DNA of 64,000 nt from positions 31,926,607-31,990,606 of the forward strand of contig CM055102.1 in the NCBI GenBank assembly GCA_029204225.1. Direction: 5' to 3'. Shown here piece by piece: positions 56,405 to 64,000 of this stretch. This DNA comes from Diphasiastrum complanatum. Its lineage: Eukaryota > Streptophyta > Lycopodiopsida > Lycopodiales > Lycopodiaceae. How positions within the stretch are numbered: the first letter of the stretch is position 1; every line of letters starts with the position of its first letter. The translations under genes and the position numbers were made by a program. The notes under the pieces were generated by a model. It made no database searches and had not been told where the DNA came from. It was given only the letters and a program-made list of their open reading frames with translations.

Positions 56405-57390
56405 ACAGAGTCAACATCAATGGCTTTATGGTTTTGGCCATTTTTTATGGCGTTTTCAATCATGGACGGAGTGAAAAGGGTGAATTCTGAAGGACGGGGT
56501 GAGAGAGAGATGGAAGGAGAGTCAACTGTATAAAGTTGCAGCATCCACGATTCAATGGCAATAGGAGCTGGCCTACATGAGTTTTTAGAAAACATCTTCC
56601 AAAAGAAGGTGGAAGAAGAAGAGTCCAAAGAAACTATGAGTTTTTGTGCGAGAGACTGAAAGTACATGGTCTTCTTTTGCAAAGTCATCCTACGGTATTC
56701 TCTTTGTTTAGATGCCAAGGTGTCGGGAGAATGGTTTTGAGCATAAACAACCTGCTTATGTAGAGAGAGGCACTCATCATCATACCATCGATTGTAAGTG
56801 CATTTATAAGATGAGAAAGTTTTGGAAGGATAAGCAGTATTGGCTGAGCAAAGAAGCGACTGAGATAAAAAGGCGGCTTGCTGGTCCACTGAAGATGAGA
56901 AGGGAAAATCGTCGAGCATTGTGGCCAAAGAGAAAGTGTAAATAAGAAGACCAATTGGAGAGAAAGAAGGACGATGGTGGCGTGTGGAATGTGGAGTCGT
57001 AACAGTACCAAGAGTAGCATGGCCGAGAGACAGGAGCAATAGAGTGATCAGAGATGGTAGGGTGCATAATATGAAAAGTATGAAGAAACAGAATTAAAGC
57101 TGGTGAGCCAATGAAGTAGTCAACAACGCTGTGTCCACCACCGCGGATCGCAGGTAAAAATTGATCATGATGGCCATCAAGAAAGGCCATTCGTAATGGC
57201 TAAAGAGTGAGCTTCTGCAAGTCCAATCAACTGTTCTCCAAAGTGTGTAGCTGGGGTATCAGCATCCTGAGAGGTCCTGTCCAAACCCACATCCAAAACC
57301 TGAATATGTAGGAAATCACTATTTGCATGAAACTCTATCTGTTGGGTGTTGGTGCGAGCGTTAAAATCGTCTGCTAATAAGTAAATTAAG
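56392..57390 (-). pseudogene. LINE endonuclease remnant and linker
   Basis: The endonuclease is present only from the DDFNART motif onward. The GGGHSVVDYF and HPTISDHS segments (about 57130-57040) mark the end of the domain, including the catalytic SDH. The linker that follows (56392-57039 frame) contains YNRWYDDEC and QREYRRMTLQKK, as in plant LINEs. At least two frameshifts. Confidence 0.85.
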
Positions 57391-59118
57391 CCATAATCTG
57401 AAGTGCCTTTCACAGAACGCAAAATGTGTTTAGCTACCTTCCAATGCGTTTCCGTAGGTGCTGCCATAAACTGACTTACAATGCCAACAACATAGCATAT
57501 ATTTGGTCTAGTCGTGGTAAGGTAATTCAAGCTCCCTACTAACTGCCTATACAGTGTAGCATCAAATGACTGTGACTCATTAAGCTTAGAAAGCTTTTTA
57601 CCTGGTTCAATAGGAGTATTCACTGGTTTGCAATCCTGCAACCTAAACCTGTGCAGCAACTCTTTGACATACTTCACCTATGTTAAACCCACTCCATGTC
57701 CTTTTTGCCACACTTCTACTCCAAGGCAATAATGCATTAGGTTGAGATCTGTCATCTCGAATTGTTCCATGAGGTCTTTCTTGATCATATCTATCATCTC
57801 TTGATTATTTTCCGTAATAATCAAGTCATCAACATAAAGAGCAATCAAAGAAACCATACCATCAAAGCATAAGACATATAGATTTGGATCAGAATGTGTT
57901 CTCACCATCCCCTTTGAACAAAAGTAGGCATCAATTCTGCTATACCACACACGTGGTGCCTGTTTAAGACCATAAAGCGCTTTCTTCAAGCGACACTTTA
58001 TTTTCCTGTCCCTTCGTTACAAAGCCTTCAGGTTGATCCATGAACACCTCTTCTTCTAACTCACCATTTAGAAAAGTAGATTTCACATCCATATGATGCA
58101 AAGGCCAACCAAAATGTAAAGCTAAAGCAACAAGTAGACGTAGAGTATTCCACTTACATACCGGTGCAAAGCTCTCCTCATAGTCGATGCCTTTACTTTG
58201 TGCATACCCTTTGATCACCAATCTTGCCTTGTGCTTTGCTATACTTCCATTTGCATGGTACTTAGTCCTGTATACTCATTTGCAACCAATGGGTTTCTTG
58301 CCAACTGGTGGTTCTACTAAGTCTCATGTGCTATGCTTAGCATTTAACTCCATCTCCTCTCCCATGGCTTGGACCCAAATGTCATCATCCTTCGCTTCAT
58401 CATAAGTCGAAGGTTCTTTGCTTTGAATAATGCTAGATAAGAGAGCATAATTTGTTTCATACCTTTCAGGTTGTGTCTTCTCTCTTGTTGATCTTCGTAG
58501 CTCTCCCTGGCTAGATGATCCTGGAAAGTCATCCATGTCGCGGCTCTCCAACAGTCTCTTAAACCACTTAGGGAGCTTCTTGTCAGGTGACCGGCTTCCT
58601 GGTGAAAATGTATCCCACGGTCCATCCTTCTCCTTGCGTTTGTCACCTGCAACTTCAATCGTTCTTGCACCAAAAGGTTTGTCTCTACCTCTCCAACCTG
58701 TCTCTTGAGGTTGAGTAGTAGTATCTTGAGATGTATCCTTGTGTTCATCACTTGGAAGGTCAATGAATGGATCATCATCAGAAGGTATCATCACTATACC
58801 ATCTTTCTCACTGAATGTGTCTATCTTCTCAGCATCCTCGTCTTCATACATCTTGGATTCATCAAAGATAACATCATGGCTTACATGGATTTTGTTTTCC
58901 ACTGGATAAAAACATCTATAGCCCTTCACATGTTCATCATATCCTAGGAATATACACTTGATAGCTTTCACATCAAGTTTACGTCTCTCTTCCTTAGGAA
59001 TGTGTACAAAGGCATTACATCCAAAGATTCGCAAGTGGTTCACCTTTGGCTTCTTCTTGCACTCAGTCGTCAACTCCCAACTACGTGCCCAATGGAATGG
59101 TGAAATCACTTTTGGCAC
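57391..59118 (-). pseudogene. Ty1/copia element fragment (family G), integrase to RT
   Basis: Minus-strand copia pieces. Integrase C-part and linker (59030-58324): KPKVNHLRIFGCNAFVHIP, IFLGYDEHVKGYRCF, RRSTREKTQPERY. RT: GYAQSKGIDYEESFAPV, DVKSTFLNGELEEEVFMDQP, KKALYGLKQAPRVWYSRID, ALYVDDLIITE. RNase H connection: HWKVAKHILRSVKGTSDYGLIY, where it is cut by the LINE at about 57390. The next residues read LLADDFNART from the LINE in the same frame. Frames shift at about 57680, 57985 and 58225. LTRs are not found. Confidence 0.9.
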
Positions 59119-59942
59119 ACTCCGAACACTTTCTCCGCTGCAATCACTCTGTTTTGCTATATCGTACTTGCAGGTACAATCCGGGTGCCCTTCGTTTGGA
59201 GGTTATAGCCTTTCGTTTGGGTCAAAACGGGCAAAGGACCCAAAAATAGGGATTTTCCTTGTTTTTGAACTGTTTCTTCACCTTGAAGAAACTTCACTCC
59301 TCACTTGTGAAGGGACCCAACTCCACTTTTAGTTTGAAAAATTTTATTGAAGTTGAAGGCAAAAATACACTTCAAGACCCTTCAACCTTTCATGGGCCCT
59401 TTAAGTTGTCATCCAACGGTCACTTCACATCCACGGTCTAGCTCACTCCTTGAGAAATCAATCACGGTCGTTGATCCTCGATCTTTATGAACGGACGGTT
59501 TTCTCTCCTTCTGCGCGCTGAAGCTACCTCAAGCAGCCGCTATCCTCTTGCAAACACTACAAGGTCAGCATGATTCCTTACACGTGACCTGTCTGCGACC
59601 TCCATTTCCTTCTCTTCCAAGCTTTTCTAGCTATGGCTGCCCTCAAGGTTCTGATTGCTTCACAACTGAAGCACAGCTGTCCACGGCCACATCAAACCTG
59701 ATTCGCACTACTAGGACGCCCTCCTCTGGGTTTTCACAGCTTGCAAAACGGTTCAGAATAGAGAGAAATCTTTAATTTTATGCTCCCAAACTCCAGACCA
59801 GGGTTTTTCACACAAAACTCTTCTTGGCTTCCAATTCACAGTGTTCTGACAGGCTTATCCTTTTGCTCTGAGGTTGCCCTACTGCTTGAACTATGATGCT
59901 TCAATCTGTTTGTCAAACGGTCCAAATGGCAACACTAGAAAT
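59119..59942. other. no gene recognised; possibly LTR or leader DNA
   Basis: Mixed-composition sequence between copia G and a gypsy remnant. It lacks coding signal on either strand. It may be a foreign LTR, but no TG...CA pair or duplication is seen. Confidence 0.35.
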
Positions 59943-60682
59943 TCATAATGCTTCTTGGTTTCCAATGGAAGGCTCGAACTTGAGACCAAAGAAACTTTGG
60001 ATGTCAAGCGTTAATTCATAATGACCAAATCTAGAACGAAATCTTGTCTTTTGGAAATCTTCTGACTTAATTCTTATTTGGTAGTACGTTGTCCCGAGAT
60101 CTACCTTGGTGAAATACCGTGCTCCACCCAAGCAATCTACAAGGTCATCCATCCTGGGTAATGGATATTTATTCTTTAGAGTCACTTTATTAAGCCTCTT
60201 ATAATCCACACACATCCGGAAACCTCCATCTTTCTTCGTTTTAAGAAGAACAGGAGAGCCCCATGGTGATTTACTAGGTTGTATATGTCCCATTCTCAGA
60301 TAGTTTTCTATTTGATTTGAAATCTCTGTCTCCTCTTTCTGAGAGAACCTATAAGGTTGTCTAGAGATGGGTTGACTTCTTGGAATTAACTCAATCTTGT
60401 GGTCTACTGACCTAGACGGTGGTAAACCATGAGGTAATTCAGATGGAAAAACATCCCTAGATTCATTTATGATTTGTTCTTTCACTGCTTGTTCATGATC
60501 TAAATTTACTGAGTTAAGAATTGCTGAGAATTCACAACCATTTAATTTCATTTCAGGAACATCCACAACTTGGATAACATAAATTGAGAAAACTTCATAC
60601 TCAGAATAATCCAATGCTTCCATTTTATTAACTGTACAAATTTGATCCAATGGACGTACAAAATTACTGCCAACTAATGTAA
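59943..60682 (-). pseudogene. Ty3/gypsy RT N-part
   Basis: Minus-strand pol start: VFPSELPHGLPPSRSVDHKI, PYRFSQKEETEI, GHIQPSKSPWGSPVLLKTKK, FRMCVDYKRLNKVT, NKYPLPRMDDLVDCL and ARYFTKVDLGTTYYQIRIK, then FGHYE. Homology is lost there, before the NAPATF and YLDD motifs, so the catalytic YxDD is missing. Confidence 0.9.
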
Positions 60683-61345
60683 CTACTTATCACCCTCCTT
60701 GAAAGTGAGAACATGCTTCTCAAAATCAATTAACAGAGAAGGCGATCTACTAAATAACCATTCGTAACCTAAGATTAAATCAGTATGAGCTAGGTCTAAA
60801 ACATGAAAATTAACTAATTTTGTGTGTCCTTGCACCAAAACTAGGAGCTTCGGGACTTTTACGTTCCAAGTCTTCAACTCTGCTCCTGAAGCTAGATAAA
60901 CTTTATATCTATGATTGTTGGCTTTAGTTTCCAAGCTGAGTTTCTGCATAAGACAAGAATAAAAAAAATTATGAGTTGAACCACTGTCCAATAAAATACT
61001 CACTTCTTGATCTTTAATTGTGCCAATTAAACAAAAAAGTTCATTAGGCAAGAAAGAAGTACTACTAAAAGAACATTCACACTCACAATTAGTCAAGTTA
61101 ATTTCCTTGCCTCCTGGGATTTCAATCATGTGAGCAGACCCTTTCTTCCTTTCGGGACAAAATTTCATCATATGTCCAGGTTTCTTACAGACAAAACATA
61201 AGTTATCTCTTTTAGCCTTTTCCCGGGACATAGATTTTTTGAATCTCTTTCTCTTTAGCTTCTTGGGTTTCGATGCTGCTTGATCTAATTCGTCAAAGTA
61301 TTTTGCTTGGTGTGGACCACGCTTCTTAACCTTCTTGGTTTTCAA
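60683..61345 (-). pseudogene. Ty3/gypsy nucleocapsid and protease
   Basis: 220 residues. A Lys/Arg-rich basic stretch (KKLKRKRFKKSMSREKAKR) is followed by a CCHC knuckle CFVCKKPGHMMKFCP, then retropepsin with the intact active-site motif ILLDSGSTHNFF and DLILGYEWLFSRSP. It ends in a TAG at 60683-60685, just before RT in another frame. Unlike the gypsy in the 38-43 kb intron, its protease active site is conserved. A short Gag tail (about 61345-61488, the LEDAFRIAKAYD-like segment) precedes it. Confidence 0.88.
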
Positions 61346-61489
61346 AGTGGTTGGAATTTACGCAAATTGCTTCATGGATGCCACCACTGTGGAATCATAT
61401 GCTTTCGCAATCCGAAACGCATCCTCGAGGCTTTGAAGCACATTTCGCCTGCATTTGTTTTGATAGTCGGCTGGCAAACAACCACGTGC

Positions 61490-61977
61490 TCTACAAAGCT
61501 AATTCAATCTATAAGAGGAATGAACTTATTACTGACAAATAAAGAATCAATGCACAAGGCATCTACTTCGTCTATCTCTGATAAGCTTATGATGCTATAA
61601 TTACACACACTTGTTGTCTTGATCTCTCTCAATCAAATCAATCTAAATATGCAAATGGTATTCAATATATATACACAATGTTACAAGTGTGTAGATGAAG
61701 AAAGTACAAAGTGGATGTGCTGTCTGTAGGAGATCGTGGGTGGCTACTGTCGTTGTCAAGTCTGTTAGCACAGTTGCATGGGGTGAGCGTGAAAAGGGCC
61801 GTGACGTCAACTTTTGCTGAGATGAACGTTGGTGGAGATTTTGTCTTTTCTTTGCATGTAGAATTTACTTGTATTTCTGCAAACAGTCGTGTTTTATTCG
61901 TCTCATGCAGACTGTGCGACAACATGAGTAAAAATGCAGCATGAATGTTTAGGAGAGTAGAGGAGATAAATCCAACA
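61490..61977 (-). mobile_element. copia family C 3' LTR (truncated), minus strand
   Basis: Starts TGTTGGATTTATCTCC at 61977 on the minus strand and follows the C LTR, with a TATA-like TATATATACACAATG region near 61665, to GAGCACGTGG at about 61490. There it is joined to gypsy gag sequence. Roughly the second half of the LTR is missing. Confidence 0.85.
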
Positions 61978-61995
61978 CCCCCCCCCCCCTCTCCC
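61978..61995 (-). other. copia C polypurine tract with poly-C slippage
   Basis: Plus-strand CCCCCCCCCCCTCTCCCTT corresponds to an AAGGGAGAGGGGGG-type tract on the minus strand between the RNase H stop and the LTR. It is an expanded version of the AAGGGGGGA at 13531-13539. Confidence 0.75.
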
Positions 61996-62982
61996 TTAAT
62001 CTGGATCCGTGAATGCCTTGATCTTCAGAATAAGCAATGCACAAAATTTGTTGTGTGCATTAACACTTAATGCTTTCGTGAATATGTCTACAACCATGTC
62101 ATGCATTCTGCAGTACGTTAAGCTCACCTCCCTATTGAGAACCTTGCCCCTCATGTAGTGATATCTGATTTCAATGTGCTTACTCCTAGAGTGAAATCTA
62201 GGGTTGCCTGATAAGGCAATAACACTCTGATTATCATAGAAGAAAATTGTAGGGCTATACTGATACAGGTTACCGTCTGAGCGTAAATTTCTCAACCAAA
62301 ACGCTTCCTTAATAGATTGAGAAGCAACAATGTATTCTTCTTCTATAGAAGAAAGTGCGATAGAGGTTTGCTTACGATTGTTCCATGAGATAGGACCGTC
62401 GTTGAAGAAGAATGTACATCCAGATGTGGACTTACAATTGTTTACATCTCCTCCCCAGCTTGCATCAGAATATCCACTGAGCTGATGAAGATTGTCGTTG
62501 CTGACATCTCCATAGCAGATGCACTGGTCGTTTGTAGCTCAAATATATCTCATGACTGTTATGAGAGCCTTCCAATGGGTAATGCCAAGATTAGCCATAT
62601 ATTGTCTGAGTGAGCTTAATACAAAAGAGATATCTGGTCTTGTATAGACCATTGCGTACATGAGAGATCCAAGTATTGATTGATAAGGATACTCTCTCAT
62701 CTGCTCCTCTTCTGGCTTGGTCTAGGGACATTGGTCCGTTGATACATACAGGCATGGATCCATCGGTGAGTGAGCTAATTTACAATTTATTAGATTGTGT
62801 CTGTTAAGAACATTGTGAAGATACCTTTGTTGAGTGATGTAAATCAGTAGTTTTGCTTTGTCTCTATGGATTTGAATGCCCAAATAGAAGTGAGCTTCGC
62901 CCAGATCAGTCATGTTGAACTCTGAAAACAACATCTGCTTTGAATCCTTGACCATATTGGTATTGTTGCTGAAGAGCAACGT
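61996..62982 (-). pseudogene. copia family C RT C-part and RNase H
   Basis: Minus strand, from just after the RT YVDD position (reads TLLFSNNTNMVKDSKQ at 62982). It continues with FNMTDLGEAHFYLGIQIHRD, YLHNVLNRHNLINCKLAHSP, the YAMVYTRPDISF region, a stop-containing HWKALITVMRYI region, GYSDASWGGD and ALSSIEEEYIVASQS. RNase H follows: YDNQSVIALSGNPRFH, SKHIEIRYHYMRGKV and DIFTKALSVNAHNKF, ending at 61996. Several stops. The upstream part of the element is cut off by an LTR at 62983. Confidence 0.9.
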
Positions 62983-64000
62983 GTTGGATTTATTCCCTCT
63001 AGCTCTCCTAAATCCCATTCTAATCTGCCTCCATTCATGCTGCATATTTATTGACGTTGTCACGCAGTCTGCATATTTACATGCAAATTCGCACAGACGA
63101 AGAAAAGGCAAAAGAATCGCGACACTGTATTTCTACACAGTTTAAGATGACAGGCGAAAAGGGGACACTATCTTACTGAATGCCAAAAGTGTCCTAAAAG
63201 CTAAGGCACCCTGTAAATCTTATCCTAAGGCCATTCGTAAGAGTGACCCACTTTTTGCATCATCATCAATGTTCACTTCAGCACTTGCTGACGTCACACC
63301 CTTTTCACGCTCACCCCATGCAGTTGCGCTAATGGATTGGACAACGATTGCAGCCACCCACGATCTCCTACAAACATCACATCCACTCTGTACTTTCACA
63401 TCTACACACCTGTAATATTATGTAACATATATATACTGGACACCATTCGTGTAAATGAGTAGGATGAAGAGAGCAGAAGACGACATAAACGAAGTACATG
63501 CCCTGAGCATTGATTCTTCACTTTGTCATAATTAAGGTTTAGTTCCTTTTTACAGATTGAAATAAGTTTGTAGAGCACGTGGTTTCATCCGCTAATGTAT
63601 TGTGCTCTACCGCACTATTGACATGTATACATGATATACTTAATCTGATACAGTTCATTGTTCTGCGTTCAGATCTATGTTAATATTGCTATGCTTATCT
63701 TTCATTCTGTCTGATCTTTCTAGTTGTTATTACTAGTAATAGATGATTACCATTTAGTCTTGTCTTTCACGAATCATTCGCAACTAATTATCAGTCGGGC
63801 ACAGTCTAGCTCTTCGCGAATCATTCGCGACATATAATTTGTCTTGCTATTCGCGACAAATAAGCTTATGGCGCTTCATCTAATAATGTTTGGCTACATA
63901 ATCTAGAATGACTGTGATTTCTATCACTAAAGTTCTGTCATTCTGATAGGCGTAGTCATGCTTACGGAGAGAGTCGTATAGTTTATTCCGTTGCACACGA
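62983..64000 (+). mobile_element. copia family C LTR, opposite orientation, runs off the window
   Basis: Begins TGTTGGATTTATTCCC inside the RT coding sequence of the minus-strand C copy. It matches 13540-13785 and then 12085-13118. It has a TATA-like ACATATATATACTGG at about 63426, CTTTGTAGAGCAC-like sequence at 63570 and palindromic GCGAATCATTCGC words near 63770-63830. The right part of the element lies beyond the window. Confidence 0.85.

Larger units (their letters stand above)
54141..57390 (-). mobile_element. 5'-truncated LINE retrotransposon
   Basis: Minus-strand non-LTR element. It begins inside the apurinic-type endonuclease (ADDFNART, then GGGHSVVDYFIGS and a TISDHS motif). It continues with the linker (ending KAIDVDSVW), RT and a C-terminal CCHC-like motif (ICRCC...EFHFIFLC near 54750). 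The 3' UTR ends in TATTC pentamers and (CT)n rather than poly-A. Several frameshifts and stops are present. The 5' truncation is the usual outcome of target-primed reverse transcription. Confidence 0.9.

Overview
The window looks like transposon-dense intergenic and intronic DNA from a large plant nuclear genome. The evidence is several families of plant-type Ty1/copia elements primed by initiator-Met tRNA, Ty3/gypsy elements, a LINE, a hAT-type MITE inside a long-TIR (MULE-like) element, Helitron-like 3' ends, very long microsatellites, and one conserved plant-type multi-exon gene with an 11.5-kb intron. A seedless vascular plant such as a fern is plausible, but the sequence alone does not settle the lineage. 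I see no rRNA, intact tRNA, CRISPR or bacterial-type operon.

Layout. 0-11 kb: copia gag fragments, an 84-bp tandem repeat, (GT)n/(AT)n tracts, a mosaic of Helitron-like units in both orientations, a ~356-bp satellite-like array with a 42-bp poly-G expansion, and CA-rich repeats. 11-14 kb: remnants of one copia family (here called C) with ~1.1-kb LTRs, one copy reduced to LTR-RNase H-PPT-LTR. 14-32 kb: a nest of copia elements. Element B (14075-20306, TSD AGGCC) sits in a C remnant. Element D (20371 to about 31860, minus strand) lies next to it. Element E (23332-29569, plus strand) is inserted in the integrase region of D. In D the reverse-transcriptase domain has been replaced by about 1 kb of unrelated sequence that stays open in frame. 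32-35 kb: a gag relic running into a pure 344-bp (CT)n tract, and an unrecognised ORF1-like protein remnant.

35.7-52.6 kb: the only convincing cellular gene, on the minus strand. Five coding exons (50515-50413, 50246-49336, 49172-49083, 37563-36673, 36476-36330) give a 713-residue protein of a conserved, uncharacterised plant family whose motif order resembles animal vasculin/GPBP1. All splice sites are GT-AG and the phases fit. Its fourth intron position (between 49083 and 37563) has been expanded to 11.5 kb by an antisense gypsy element, a gypsy relic, and a long-TIR element that itself carries an 856-bp hAT MITE with a perfect 8-bp TSD.

54-64 kb: a 5'-truncated LINE fused in frame to a copia pol fragment, another decayed copia, a gypsy gag-RT remnant, and a second C-family copia into which a C LTR of opposite orientation is inserted at 62983.

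Most of the coding sequence in the window is retroelement pol/gag with frameshifts and stops, so the elements are relics or non-autonomous. B and E are the youngest, with LTR pairs differing by only a few percent by eye. I found no cellular multi-gene system. The most unusual items are the RT-for-foreign-sequence swap in D, the head-to-tail Helitron-like units bordering microsatellites, the nested DNA transposons in the giant intron, and a gag frameshift shared by two separate copies.
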